Positions 34,860 through 43,603 are shown, counted from the stretch's first letter. The stretch is 64,000 nucleotides of DNA from Micromonospora sp. WMMD1120 (GCF_029626235.1 NZ_JARUBO010000005.1:1210501-1274500), one strand, 5' to 3'. Made by a program: numbers and translations. Notes: generated by a model not told the origin, from the letters alone.

Positions 34860-35746
34860 CGGACCTCCCCCGCCGCCGGGCCGAGCACCGCGTCGCCGGC
34901 GTCCGGCTGCTCCCCCGTCGACGCCCCGGTGGCCGTCGACGGCGGCGCGGCGGGTCGGGCCGGACCAGCCGCCCGGGACGGCTCGCCGGGTCGCGCCTGC
35001 GGTGCGGCGGGGGAGGCGTCGGCGCGTACCCGCAGAATCTGGTGGCCCTCGGCGCGCAACCGGGCGACGGCGCCGGCCACCCGCGCGGCCGGGACCGCCA
35101 CCTCGACCACGGCGATCGTCTCGTCCGCCTCCGACGCCTCCTCGGACAGCGACCCGTCGGCGACCAGCCACCGGCGCGCGGCCGGTAGCCGGACGGTCTC
35201 CCCACGGTGGTCGCTGACCAGGACGGACCCCTCGGCGGCCAGCACCTCGTCGATCAGCTCGGGCACCAGCTCGCGGGTGGCCGCGTCCAGCCCCTCCCAC
35301 GGCTCGTCGAGCACCAGCAGGCCCGGCCGGAGCAGCATCGCCTGGGCGAGACCCACCTTCTGGGCGGTGCCCTTGGACAGCTCCGGCAGTCGGACCGAGC
35401 GGAAGGCGGACAGCCCGAGCCGGTCGGTCCAGGACGCCACCGCCGCGTCGGCCGCGGCTCTGCCCAGCCCCGCCACCCGGGCCATCCCGGTCAGATAGCG
35501 GGCCACTGTGAACGGCTGGTCGGCGGGGAATCGTTCGGGAACCCAGCCCACCCGCCCCGGACGGCCGGTGACCCGGCCCCGGCCCGGCCGCAGCACCCCG
35601 GTGGCGACCTGGAGCAGCGTGGACTTGCCCGCCCCGTTGCGACCGAGCACGATCGCCACCTCGCCCGGACCGAGCCGCGCGTCGATGCCCCGCAGCACCC
35701 ACGGGCCCCGCCGGTGGTACCGCAACCACACGTTCTCCAGCCGCAT
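34856..35746 (-). CDS. ABC transporter ATP-binding protein
   Basis: The 296-residue product starts MRLENVWLRYHRRGPWVLRG. Its ATPase core has Walker A GRNGAGKST, the signature ELSKGTAQKVGLAQAM (a variant of LSGGQ, here LSKGT), Walker B LLVLDEP and the switch His in VSDHRGE. An extra ~95-residue C-terminal part has a small alpha/beta region (AVVEVAVPAARVAGAVARLR) and a Pro/Ala-rich tail. With the overlapping permease it forms a two-gene exporter-like unit placed between rplA and rplJ. Substrate unknown. Confidence 0.9.
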   Translation of the reverse strand: MRLENVWLRYHRRGPWVLRGIDARLGPGEVAIVLGRNGAGKSTLLQVATGVLRPGRGRVTGRPGRVGWVPERFPADQPFTVARYLTGMARVAGLGRAAADAAVASWTDRLGLSAFRSVRLPELSKGTAQKVGLAQAMLLRPGLLVLDEPWEGLDAATRELVPELIDEVLAAEGSVLVSDHRGETVRLPAARRWLVADGSLSEEASEADETIAVVEVAVPAARVAGAVARLRAEGHQILRVRADASPAAPQARPGEPSRAAGPARPAAPPSTATGASTGEQPDAGDAVLGPAAGEVR

Positions 35747-35772
35747 GGGTCGAGCCTGCCACACGTCAGACG

Positions 35773-35810
35773 CGCCGGGGCGCCGCCACTGTCGTGGCGG
35801 CGCCCCGGCG
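35773..35810 (-). terminator. Strong hairpin terminator after rplA
   Basis: Perfect 17-bp stem CGCCGGGGCGCCGCCAC with its complement and loop TGTC, starting 15 nt after the rplA stop codon. It separates the rplK-rplA transcript from the ABC transporter genes. Confidence 0.8.
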
Positions 35811-35825
35811 GAGCGAACTGTCGAC

Positions 35826-36542
35826 TCAGGCCTCGGCCGAGTCCTCCCGGAGGTTCTTGACCACGTTCGGGTCGACCGGGACACCCGGGCCCATCGTGGT
35901 GGTCACGACGACCTTGCGGAGGTACTTGCCCTTGGCGGCGGACGGCTTCGCCCGCAGCACCTCGTCGAGCACGGCGGCGTAGTTGTCCACCAGCTGGTTC
36001 TCGCTGAAGGACGCCTTGCCGATGATCAGGTGCAGGTTGGAGTGCTTGTCCACCCGGAAGGTGATCTTGCCGCCCTTGATGTCCTGTACCGCCTTGGTGA
36101 CGTCCATGGTCACCGTGCCGGTCTTCGGGTTCGGCATGAGACCGCGCGGGCCCAGGATCCGCGCGATCCGGCCGATCTTGGCCATCTGGTCCGGCGTGGC
36201 GATCGCCGCGTCGAAGTCGAGCCAACCGCCCTGGATCCGGGCGACCAGCTCGTCGGTGCCCACCTCGTCCGCACCGGCCGCGGCGGCCTCCTCGGCCTTC
36301 GCGCCGCCGGCGAACACGATCACGCGGGCGGTCTTACCGGTGCCGTGCGGCAGGTTGACGGTGCCACGCACCATCTGGTCCGCCTTGCGGGGGTCGACGC
36401 CGAGGCGCATCGCGACCTCGACCGTGGCGTCGAACTTGACGTTGGTGGTCTCCTTGGCCAGCTTCACGGCCTCGGCGGGGGTGTAGAGCTTGGACCGGTC
36501 GATGACGTCGGCGGCCTTGCGGTAGCTCTTGCTGCGCTGCAT
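35826..36542 (-). CDS. rplA: 50S ribosomal protein uL1
   Basis: L1-stalk protein that helps release E-site tRNA; an autogenous repressor of the L11 operon in many bacteria. The 238-residue product contains [19 protein letters not shown] and [17 protein letters not shown], both diagnostic. The ATG is 9 nt after AGGAG. It lies 79 nt after rplK. Confidence 0.98.
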   Translation of the reverse strand: MQRSKSYRKAADVIDRSKLYTPAEAVKLAKETTNVKFDATVEVAMRLGVDPRKADQMVRGTVNLPHGTGKTARVIVFAGGAKAEEAAAAGADEVGTDELVARIQGGWLDFDAAIATPDQMAKIGRIARILGPRGLMPNPKTGTVTMDVTKAVQDIKGGKITFRVDKHSNLHLIIGKASFSENQLVDNYAAVLDEVLRAKPSAAKGKYLRKVVVTTTMGPGVPVDPNVVKNLREDSAEA

Positions 36543-36621
36543 TGCTGATTACTCCTGTGGTCTCTGGCGGGCCGCTCGGCGCGGGCCCTCCCACGATCGG
36601 GTCGGACGGCTGGCGCCGACG

Positions 36622-37053
36622 TCAGTCGTTGACGTTGATGCCCATCGAACGGGCGGTGCCGGCGATGATCTTCTCGGCCTGGTCCAGGCTGTTGGCGTTG
36701 AGGTCGGCCATCTTCTTCTCGGCGATCTCGCGCAGCTGGGCGCGGCTGACCGAGCCGACCTTGGTGGTGTGCGGAACACCCGAACCCTTCTGCACACCGG
36801 CGGCCTTGATCAGCAGCCGGGCGGCGGGCGGGGTCTTCAGCACGAAGGTGAAGGACCGGTCCTCGTACACGCTGATCTCGGCGGGGACGATGTCGCCCCG
36901 CTGGGACTCGGTCTGCGCGTTGTACGACTTGCAGAACTCCATGATGTTGACGCCGTGCTGGCCGAGCGCGGGGCCGACCGGCGGCGCCGGCGTGGCCTGG
37001 CCCGCGGGCAGCTGAAGCGTGAACGTCTTGACGAGCTTCTTCTTCGGAGGCAT
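36622..37053 (-). CDS. rplK: 50S ribosomal protein uL11
   Basis: Component of the GTPase-associated centre and thiopeptide-binding site, needed for stringent-response signalling. The 143-residue product contains [38 protein letters not shown] and the C-terminal [12 protein letters not shown]. The proline-rich hinge next to the thiopeptide site looks wild type. It lies 185 nt after nusG. Confidence 0.98.
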   Translation of the reverse strand: MPPKKKLVKTFTLQLPAGQATPAPPVGPALGQHGVNIMEFCKSYNAQTESQRGDIVPAEISVYEDRSFTFVLKTPPAARLLIKAAGVQKGSGVPHTTKVGSVSRAQLREIAEKKMADLNANSLDQAEKIIAGTARSMGINVND

Positions 37054-37238
37054 GTCACTTCCTGGGCTTGGAGCGGGGAAAATGCGGCTGTCGCCGCCTC
37101 GGGGCGCGCACGGTCAGCGCGGTGCGACAGCGGCGACATTCAAGAGTAGCGCAGGCCGCAGCCCACCCGTCCGCCGAGGTCGGGCGGGAGCGCGTACGCC
37201 GACGTCGGCGGCGGGACGGGCCCGCCGCCGACGACCAA

Positions 37239-37961
37239 TCAGATCTTGGCGACCTGGTTGAAGTTGAGCTCCACCGGCGTCTCCCGGCCGAAGATCGACA
37301 CCAGCACCTTGAGCTTCTGCTGGTCGGCGTTGATCTCGCTGATCGTGGCCGGCAGCGACGCGAACGCGCCGTCGGTGACGGTGACCGAGTCACCCACCTC
37401 GAAGTCGAGGACCTTGACCTCGGGCTTGGCCTTCTTCTGCTCGGTCTCCACGGCCGGCGCCAGCCACTTCAGCACCTCGTCGAGGGAGAGCGGGGCGGGC
37501 CGGTCGGCCCGGTCGGTCGCGCCGACGAAGCCGGTCACACCCGGGGTGTTCCGGACACACGAGTAGGACTCGGCGGTCAGCTCCATCCGAACCAGGATGT
37601 AGCCCGGGAAGACCTTGGCCTGGACCTGCGAACGCTTACCGTTCTTGACCTCGACCTCCTCCCGGGTCGGCACCTCGACCTGGTAGATGAAGTCCTCCAT
37701 GTCGAGGCTCGTGATCCGGGTCTCGAGGTTGGTCTTGACCTTGTTCTCGTAGCCGGCGTACGAGTGCACCACGTACCAGTCGCCCGGCGCGTAGCGCAGC
37801 TTCTGCCGCAACTCCGCCACCGCGTCGTAGTCCTCGTCCGGTGCGGGCTCGGTCGTCGGGAATTCCGGCTCGCTGGCGGCCTCGACCGACTCGTCACCAG
37901 CCGCCGTCGCGACGGTGGACTGCTCGTCCACCGGTCCGGCGGTCTCGTCGTACTCAGGCAC
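37239..37961 (-). CDS. nusG: Transcription termination/antitermination factor NusG
   Basis: Couples RNA polymerase to Rho and to ribosomes through uS10. The 240-residue product starts at GTG (37961). An acidic N-terminal extension of about 60 residues precedes the NGN domain ([32 protein letters not shown]), followed by a KOW domain ([20 protein letters not shown]). The extension is longer than in E. coli (181 residues) but normal for actinobacteria. It lies 39 nt after secE. Confidence 0.98.
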   Translation of the reverse strand: MPEYDETAGPVDEQSTVATAAGDESVEAASEPEFPTTEPAPDEDYDAVAELRQKLRYAPGDWYVVHSYAGYENKVKTNLETRITSLDMEDFIYQVEVPTREEVEVKNGKRSQVQAKVFPGYILVRMELTAESYSCVRNTPGVTGFVGATDRADRPAPLSLDEVLKWLAPAVETEQKKAKPEVKVLDFEVGDSVTVTDGAFASLPATISEINADQQKLKVLVSIFGRETPVELNFNQVAKI

Positions 37962-38000
37962 GCTCGCTCACTTCCGTCACTATCGGCTGGAGGCAGCCGG

Positions 38001-38393
38001 TCAGTCCGAGTTGCCGAAGACGAACAGCACGACCTTGGCGAAGCCGAAGTCGAGCAGGCCCACGATCGTCAGCATGACCGCGACGAACGTCACCACCACG
38101 GCGGTGTACGTCAGCAACTCCTTGCGGGTCGGCCAGATGACCTTACGCAGTTCGGCTACGACCTCGCGGAAAAACCGGGCGATGCGACCGAACACGCCCA
38201 CCCGACCGGTTTCCGACCGGGTCGTCGGCCGGCTGTCCGCCGACTCCGCACGGGCACGGGACCGCGTGGCGGTGCCGCCCCGGGAGACCGGCTCGTCCGC
38301 GCTGGAGGCGTCGTCGTCGGCTGCCTCGTCGACGAGTTCGTCGTCGAGACGATCGTCGCCGGCGTCCTCGCCGTGCCGCTTGTTGTCGGCCAC
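38001..38393 (-). CDS. secE: Protein translocase subunit SecE
   Basis: Clamp subunit of the SecYEG channel. The start is the GTG at 38393, 5 nt after GGAGG, giving 130 residues. The first ~70 are polar and acidic (DDRLDDELVDEAADDDAS). The conserved amphipathic segment FFREVVAELRKVIWPTRKEL and one membrane helix (TYTAVVVTFVAVMLTIVGLL) follow. It is the short single-span form with a long acidic N-terminus, and it lies 213 nt after tRNA-Trp. Confidence 0.95.
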   Translation of the reverse strand: MADNKRHGEDAGDDRLDDELVDEAADDDASSADEPVSRGGTATRSRARAESADSRPTTRSETGRVGVFGRIARFFREVVAELRKVIWPTRKELLTYTAVVVTFVAVMLTIVGLLDFGFAKVVLFVFGNSD

Positions 38394-38605
38394 TTCGCCC
38401 TCCGTCGCGGAATCTGGGGTCGTACGCCGGGTGGCGTACGCGGCGTTGGTCACGCCGGCCGGACCCAACCGTCCCGCGACGGGCCGCGGCCGGTGGATCA
38501 CCGGAGGGCCCGACTGCCTCGGAACCACCCCGCCGATGCCACCACCACGGGCCGGACGCCGCCACTGTGGCGGCGCGACCCACGGGAACGGTCAGGCCTG
38601 AGGCG

Positions 38606-38678
<73 letters not shown>

Positions 38679-38807
38679 ATGCGGCAACAGTCGCCCCACC
38701 CGGCCACACACGACCGAGCAGGGGTCACTTGCCCCACGGCGGACCAGTGTACGGGTACCCGCCCGACTTTCCCAACCGGTCTCGCCGTCACGCGTGGCGG
38801 ACCCGGC

Positions 38808-39200
38808 TCAGCGCGTCGTCCGGATGGTCGCCCGCGCCTGGGACAGCACCTTCTCCCCACCGCAGATGGCGGTCACGTCGAGACGGGTGAGACCGTCCTC
38901 GGTCACCTCACGGACCCGTGCGGTCACCTCGATCTCGGTCCCCTCGTCATCGTCCGGGACCACCACCGGACGGGTGAAGCGGACACCGTAGTCGACCACC
39001 GCGTCCGGCGCGCCGGCCCAGCCGGTGATCGCTCGACCCACCAGCGCCATGGTGAACATGCCGTGCGCGATCACCCCGGGCAGACCCACACCGGTGGCGA
39101 CCCGGTCGCTCCAGTGGATCGGGTTGAAGTCCCCCGACGCGCCGGCGTACTGGACCAGGTCCGCGCGCGTCACCCGGAACGTCTGTGCTGGCAACTCCAT
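38808..39200 (-). CDS. MaoC-like (R)-specific enoyl/hydroxyacyl dehydratase, HadB-like
   Basis: Hot-dog-fold hydratase. The 130-residue product carries the hydratase-2 motif YAGASGDFNPIHWSD with the catalytic Asp/His pair, followed by GVIAHGMFTMALVG. In mycobacteria the neighbours hadA-hadB-hadC dehydrate hydroxyacyl-ACP in fatty acid/mycolate elongation, and the same order rpmG-hadA-hadB-trpT-secE occurs here. The HadA-like partner ends 1 nt upstream. A non-mycolate organism would use the pair for something else, possibly fatty-acid elongation. Confidence 0.88.
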   Translation of the reverse strand: MELPAQTFRVTRADLVQYAGASGDFNPIHWSDRVATGVGLPGVIAHGMFTMALVGRAITGWAGAPDAVVDYGVRFTRPVVVPDDDEGTEIEVTARVREVTEDGLTRLDVTAICGGEKVLSQARATIRTTR

Positions 39201-39201
39201 C

Positions 39202-39648
39202 TCAGCTCTCCCCGCGTACGACGTACTTGGCCCAGACCGCGACGACCGGTTCCCCGCCGACGGTGCTCACGTCGGTGCGGGTGGTCAGGAAGCCGTGCCC
39301 ACCCCGGGTGCTGACGTCCTCGATGGTGTTCGTGCAGACCAGCTCGTCGCCCGCGACCACCGGCCGGGTGTACGCGAAGCGCTGGTCGCCGTGCACCACC
39401 CGGCTGTAGTCGACGCCCAGCGCCGGGTCCTCGATGATCTGCCGGCTCGCGGCCATCGTGATCACGAAGGGAAAGGTCGGCGGGGCCACCACGTCGGGGT
39501 GGCCCAGCGCCTTCGCGGCGTCCGGGTCGTGGTGGGCCGGATCGGTGGCGCCGATGGCGGTGGCGAACTCACGGATCTTTTCTCGGCCGACCTGGTAGGG
39601 GGCGGTCGGCGGATACGTCCGGCCGACGAAGGAAGGGTCCAGAGGCAT
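39202..39648 (-). CDS. MaoC N-terminal-type dehydratase, HadA/HadC-like
   Basis: The 148-residue product has the FAS1-type dehydratase domain: FVGRTYPPTAPYQVGREKIR, ATDPAHHDPDAAK and PPTFPFVITM, then VHGDQRFAYTRPVVAGDELV. It lacks the complete hydratase-2 motif, so it is probably the non-catalytic partner that forms a heterodimer with the HadB-like protein encoded 1 nt downstream. It lies between rpmG and the HadB-like gene. The ribosome binding site is weak. Confidence 0.87.
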   Translation of the reverse strand: MPLDPSFVGRTYPPTAPYQVGREKIREFATAIGATDPAHHDPDAAKALGHPDVVAPPTFPFVITMAASRQIIEDPALGVDYSRVVHGDQRFAYTRPVVAGDELVCTNTIEDVSTRGGHGFLTTRTDVSTVGGEPVVAVWAKYVVRGES

Positions 39649-39747
39649 GCCGCGAACCTACACGGAAAGCACGATCGCCGACCTGACGGTCAACACGGCG
39701 GTAGCCGTGCCGGACCGGGCAGATCGGCGATCGGAAGAGCAGGACGA

Positions 39748-39774
39748 CGAGGGCCGGCGCAGTGCCGGCCCTCG
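39748..39774 (-). terminator. Hairpin directly after rpmG
   Basis: Perfect 11-bp stem CGAGGGCCGGC/GCCGGCCCTCG with a 5-nt loop, starting 1 nt after the rpmG stop codon. It likely terminates the short rpmG transcript before the hadA-like gene. Confidence 0.75.
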
Positions 39775-39775
39775 G

Positions 39776-39943
39776 TCAGCGGGTCTCGCGGTGGACCGTG
39801 TGCCGACCGTCGCGCGGGCAGAACTTCTTCAGCTCGATGCGGTCGGGGTCGTTGCGCCGGTTCTTGCGCGTGATGTAGTTGCGCTCCTTGCACTCCACAC
39901 ACGCCAAAGTGATCTTCGGCCGGACATCGGTAGCCTTCGCCAC
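39776..39943 (-). CDS. rpmG: 50S ribosomal protein bL33, zinc site incomplete
   Basis: The 55-residue product [20 protein letters not shown] ... HRETR starts at GTG (39943) with GGAAGG upstream. It is a full-length bL33. The first half of the zinc ribbon (CVEC) is intact, but the second half reads FCPRDGRH where C+ forms have CPxC, so one of four cysteines is missing. A strong hairpin follows the stop codon. Its place beside the hadA-like gene matches mycobacterial rpmG2. Confidence 0.95.
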   Translation of the reverse strand: MAKATDVRPKITLACVECKERNYITRKNRRNDPDRIELKKFCPRDGRHTVHRETR

Positions 39944-40018
39944 GGCGGAGTGCCTTCCTCGCTAACGGAAACAACTACGACGCGCCAGCTTAGACGCTGA
40001 CAGCGCGGACATGCAAAG

Positions 40019-40037
40019 TGGGCGCCGGAAGCGCCCA
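40019..40037 (-). terminator. Hairpin after tRNA-Met
   Basis: TGGGCGC/GCGCCCA with a 5-nt loop followed by CTTT on the minus strand, 40 nt after the tRNA-Met 3' end. A probable end of the tRNA-Thr/tRNA-Met transcript. Confidence 0.6.
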
Positions 40038-40076
40038 TTTCTTACGACCACCGGCAACGAGCCCGGAAGACGAGAG

Positions 40077-40149
40077 TAGCGGTGGCCGGACTTGAACCGG
40101 CGACACAGCGATTATGAGCCGCTTGCTCTACCATCTGAGCTACACCGCT
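40077..40149 (-). tRNA. tRNA-Met (anticodon CAT)
   Basis: The 73-nt cloverleaf begins AGCGGTGTAGCTCAGATGG, with acceptor stem AGCGGTG/CACCGCT, anticodon loop CTCATAA with CAT, T arm GGTTCAAGTCC and discriminator A. The first acceptor base pair is A-T, so it is not shown to be an initiator type by a C1-A72 mismatch; it is probably an elongator tRNA-Met. CCA is not encoded. Confidence 0.95.
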
Positions 40150-40173
40150 GCGATGGGTCCAGCTGAACCCTCG

Positions 40174-40246
40174 AGCCCCCTTACGGAATCGAACCGTAGA
40201 CCTTCTCCTTACCATGGAGACGCTCTGCCGACTGAGCTAAGGGGGC
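40174..40246 (-). tRNA. tRNA-Thr (anticodon GGT)
   Basis: The 73-nt cloverleaf begins GCCCCCTTAGCTCAGTCGGC, with acceptor GCCCCCT/AGGGGGC, anticodon stem TCTCC/GGAGA around loop ATGGTAA (anticodon GGT), and T arm GGTTCGATTCC. The discriminator is T and CCA is not encoded. It lies 24 nt upstream of tRNA-Met on the same strand, so they are probably one transcript. Confidence 0.96.
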
Positions 40247-40339
40247 CTGCGCGATCTCCCCGTGGGGCGCGCAGGAGTAAGAGTACACGGCCCGGCTCGC
40301 CAGGTGAAATCGGATCCCCGGTGATCGTCTTCGCCCTGC

Positions 40340-42865
40340 TCAGGGCACGACACGCAGGCGCGGCAGCTCCCCGTTGGCGACAGTGTCCGGCTCGACCTGG
40401 GCGCCGAACCAGGCGGCCAACCGCTCGTACGGCAGGGGCCTGCTGAACAGGAAGCCCTGCCCGATCTCACAACCGATGTCCTGGAGCAGCTCGAGGGTCA
40501 GCTCGCTCTCCACGCCCTCGGCGACCACGGCCAGCCCGAACTGCTGGGAGAGGGTCACCACGGCGTTGACGATGGCCAGATCCCCGGGGTCGGTCGCCAT
40601 GCCCTGCACGAAGGAGCGGTCCACCTTCACCTCGTGCACCGGCAGTCGGCGCAGGTGCGCCAGGGACGAGTCGCCGGTGCCGAAGTCGTCCACCGACAGC
40701 CGGACACCCAGGTCGCGCAGTCGTCGGAGGGTCGGGATGGGCCGGTCCGTGCCGTCCAGCACCCCCGACTCGGTGATCTCCAGGGTCAGGCGTTGCGCCG
40801 GCACCCCGTACTCGGAGAGCAGCTCCTGGACCCGGTCCGGGAAGTGCTGGTCGATGAGCGTTCGGGCGGCGAGGTTGACGGCGATGGGCAGCGGCTGGTT
40901 GGCCTCGGCCCAGTCCCGGCTGCGCCGCAGACCCTCGCGGAGCACCACCTCGGTGAGGCGGCTCAACTGACCGGTGTGCTCGGCCACCGCGACGAAGTCC
41001 TCGGGTGCGACGGTGCCGTGCGCCGGATGCTCCCACCGGGCCAGGCACTCGACACCGACCAGACGCCGGTCGCCCAGGGTGACCTTCGGCTGGAAGTAGA
41101 CCTCCAGCTCGTTCTGGTCGAGAGCCTGACGCAGGTCGCCGGCGAGACCCAACCGGCGCATCGACCGGGACTCCAGGGCCGGGTTGAACAGCTGCACGCT
41201 GCCCGGCACCGACTTGGCCGCCGTGGCCGCCAGGTCGACCCGGAGCAGCAGGGTGGCGGCATCGCCGCCATGATCCGGGTGTACGGCCACACCGACAGCG
41301 GTGTTCACGTCGAGCGTCAGCGCGTCGAAGACCATCTCGTCGCGGATCTGGTCGCGTAGCTGGGCGGCCAGCTCGACAGCCGCCTCGGCGCTCTCCAGGC
41401 GGAGCGTGACCAGGAACTCGTCGCCGCCCACCCGGCCGACGAGGGCCGACGACGGCGCGCTCGCCCGCAACCGGGTCGCCACCTCGGCGAGCACCTTGTC
41501 CCCGGCGGCGTGGCCGAGGGACTCGTTGACCTGGCGCAGCCCGTCCACGTCGAAGAGCAGCAACGCCACCACCTCGCCGGGGGCGGCGATCCGGAAGGAC
41601 TCCTCCAACGCTGCGGTGATCCGCCGGCGGTTGGGCAGCCGGGTCAGCGCGTCGTGGTACGCGTCGTGCCGGAGCCGGTCGACCAGCCGGGAGTTTTCCA
41701 GGGCGACGGCGGCGTGCGCCGCCACAGTCTCGAAGATGGGGATGTCCGCCGGGGCGAAGTGACCCACGTCGCTGAGCCGGTTGACGACCTCCAACGTGCC
41801 GATCACCGCCTGCCCCGACCGCAGCGGCACCGCGATGACATCCTTGATCTTGGAGTCGGCGAGTGCCGAGCGCAGCGCCGGATCACCACCGAAGGCCCGA
41901 CCGAGAGCGATGGTCCGGCCCGACTCACGGGTCTTCTCCCGGAACACCGCCGGCGTACGGGCGACGTCGAGCAGACCCCGATCGTCCAGGCGCGCGGTCA
42001 GCAGCACCTCCGGGTGCCGGCCGTGCGCGGGAAGCCACAGCGTGGCGTACTCGGCCTGCATCAGGGAGCGGACCCGGCCGAGCAGGGCATCGGTCAGGTT
42101 GCCCTCCTGACCCGCCTCGCTCATCGCCCGGGTCAGCTCATACATGTCACCGAGCGTGCGGTGCTGCCTGATGAACTGCGAATAGGAGCGGTAGAGCAGC
42201 ACGCCGGCCACCGCCAGCGCCAACAACAGCAGGCTCGACCAGAGGGTCGTCGCCAGCGCGATGAGGATGATCATCCCGATCGCGACGTTCAGCGCGGTGG
42301 TCAACAGGACCTGGATGGCGGTGCTCGTCGTCTCCCGCGTGCCCTGCCAGCCCTGGAGGAGCGTGATCACGCCGACCACGGCGATCAGGCTGATCAGCGC
42401 GTTGGCGGCGACGGCGGCGAAGAGCGAACCCCACGTCGCCGGCCCCACCCCGTCGTGCGGCGGTCGGGCGGCCAGCACCAGCCCAGCGACGGAGGAGCCG
42501 GCCGCCGCCCGGGCGACGTTGAACCAGTATTTCGGCGGCGCGTAGCCGCGGTGCATCTGGGTGAACAACTCGGCCAGGGTGGCCACGACCACCATGAGCA
42601 CCGGCGAGAGCCAGAACAGGGCGAGCACCAGCGGGATCTCGCTGAGCGTCACCACCACCGCCTGGCGGCGGACGACGAAGCTGAGCGTGGGTATGCCAGC
42701 GGCAGTCATCACCACCAGCAGCACCAACGCTGTCGGCCAGTCCGACAAGCGGATCGGCACCGACAGCGCCAGGACCAACGACCCGACCAGGGCGATCCCG
42801 GCTAGGGGGGCCGTGATCAGCCAGGCATGCTCGGTCGTACGACGTCGGACAGTCTTAGGTGACAC
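40340..42865 (-). CDS. Membrane-anchored GAF-GGDEF-EAL protein (c-di-GMP turnover)
   Basis: The 841-residue protein has about six to eight membrane segments (~15-235), a GAF-like domain (~250-395), a GGDEF domain (~405-560) and an EAL domain (~580-830). VGGDEFLVTL keeps the cyclase signature; the RxxD inhibitory site before it is absent. In the EAL domain the motif reads ECL, but ligand residues in NLAARTL, LEITES, VDDFGTG, VKVDRSF, VAEGVESE and GQGFLFSRPL are kept. It may therefore both make and degrade c-di-GMP, under sensory control. The start is GTG at 42865. Confidence 0.93.
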   Translation of the reverse strand: MSPKTVRRRTTEHAWLITAPLAGIALVGSLVLALSVPIRLSDWPTALVLLVVMTAAGIPTLSFVVRRQAVVVTLSEIPLVLALFWLSPVLMVVVATLAELFTQMHRGYAPPKYWFNVARAAAGSSVAGLVLAARPPHDGVGPATWGSLFAAVAANALISLIAVVGVITLLQGWQGTRETTSTAIQVLLTTALNVAIGMIILIALATTLWSSLLLLALAVAGVLLYRSYSQFIRQHRTLGDMYELTRAMSEAGQEGNLTDALLGRVRSLMQAEYATLWLPAHGRHPEVLLTARLDDRGLLDVARTPAVFREKTRESGRTIALGRAFGGDPALRSALADSKIKDVIAVPLRSGQAVIGTLEVVNRLSDVGHFAPADIPIFETVAAHAAVALENSRLVDRLRHDAYHDALTRLPNRRRITAALEESFRIAAPGEVVALLLFDVDGLRQVNESLGHAAGDKVLAEVATRLRASAPSSALVGRVGGDEFLVTLRLESAEAAVELAAQLRDQIRDEMVFDALTLDVNTAVGVAVHPDHGGDAATLLLRVDLAATAAKSVPGSVQLFNPALESRSMRRLGLAGDLRQALDQNELEVYFQPKVTLGDRRLVGVECLARWEHPAHGTVAPEDFVAVAEHTGQLSRLTEVVLREGLRRSRDWAEANQPLPIAVNLAARTLIDQHFPDRVQELLSEYGVPAQRLTLEITESGVLDGTDRPIPTLRRLRDLGVRLSVDDFGTGDSSLAHLRRLPVHEVKVDRSFVQGMATDPGDLAIVNAVVTLSQQFGLAVVAEGVESELTLELLQDIGCEIGQGFLFSRPLPYERLAAWFGAQVEPDTVANGELPRLRVVP

Positions 42866-42907
42866 CGCACCGCCCTGTCATCGGTCACGCCGTCCGCCAC
42901 GCCAGGG

Positions 42908-43087
42908 TTACCGAGCGGTGACTGACTGCGCTCCACTCGAAACCGAAACGCTGTGGCCAGTGGGGGCGCCCCATTCGATAGCCGTGGACTGGAAGCCACT
43001 GCCAAGTTGGGTGCCCAGGAGACCAACGGCCAGCGCGGCGAGGGCGATGGTCGCCAAGCGCAGCCGGCCATACTTTCGACCAGACAT
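42908..43087 (-). CDS. Small exported or membrane peptide, unknown
   Basis: A 59-residue frame starting MSGRKYGRLRLATIALAAL, with AGGAG placed 6 nt before the ATG at 43087. A basic N-terminus is followed by a hydrophobic stretch (~12-28), then a polar tail rich in Ser, Thr and Gly. This fits a signal peptide or a single membrane anchor with an extracellular tail of about 30 residues. It lies upstream of the c-di-GMP enzyme gene, 42 nt apart, and could be co-transcribed. I do not recognise the family. Confidence 0.55.
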   Translation of the reverse strand: MSGRKYGRLRLATIALAALAVGLLGTQLGSGFQSTAIEWGAPTGHSVSVSSGAQSVTAR

Positions 43088-43603
43088 TTGGAACTCCTGT
43101 CGGCTGGGGGCCTGCGAGGGGATGGAGATTCCACGATGGTGCCACAGCGACGTCCGCCTGGAAAGTTTCCCACCCGCGATCGAGCCAACCGCCCGCCGAG
43201 CTGACCCGCTCGGGCGGACAGTCACAACGTCCGGCCAGACGATCTGCTGATCGACCCACACTCAAACGCTCAACAAACGACCTAGCAGAGGAAAGCTCGC
43301 CTACTAGGCGTATCAGTTGAATCGAACTGCATGTCCCCTGCCCCGGCTACGCACACTACTCGCCGCTACCCCGCCGCAACAGGTCACTGTCATCTATATC
43401 CCGCAGTTCGGCCAGAACAGTCGCGGCATCCCGCCGTACGCGTCAACGGTGGCCGGGCGCGACGGCTCGGTGGGACGCGACGGCCTGGCGCTCGGCGGCT
43501 CCGGTGCGCGGTGGCGCGGCGGCTCCGGTGCGCGGTGGCGCGGCGGCTCCGGTGCGCGGCGGCTCGCCGCTCGGCGGGTCGACGCACGGCCGGTCACCCG
43601 GAT
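43088..43603. other. Intergenic region with short repeats
   Basis: The 516-nt gap between the epoxide hydrolase and the 59-residue peptide gene holds a small palindrome CGCCTACTAGGCG (43298-43310) and a 24-bp tandem repeat (43497-43561). No protein of recognisable type is encoded. The middle (43200-43350) is less GC-rich than its surroundings and may hold the promoter of the small peptide gene. Confidence 0.5.
43497..43561. repeat. 24-bp tandem repeat, about 2.7 copies
   Basis: Unit GGCTCCGGTGCGCGGTGGCG plus CGGC occurs at 43497-43520 and 43521-43544 identically, with a partial third copy from 43545. It lies just after the epoxide hydrolase stop codon. Confidence 0.9.

Noticed and set aside
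34170..35762. A 530-residue minus-strand frame spanning the ABC genes
   Set aside because: Only its last 229 codons encode the permease; the upstream part lies in the wrong frame of the ATPase gene and looks non-coding.
40077..40149. Initiator tRNA for the CAT-anticodon tRNA
   Set aside because: The acceptor stem starts with a normal A-T pair and lacks the features of initiator tRNA, so an elongator is more likely.
43497..43561. Possible CRISPR array
   Set aside because: The repeats are directly adjacent with no spacers, are 24 nt long, and no cas genes are present.
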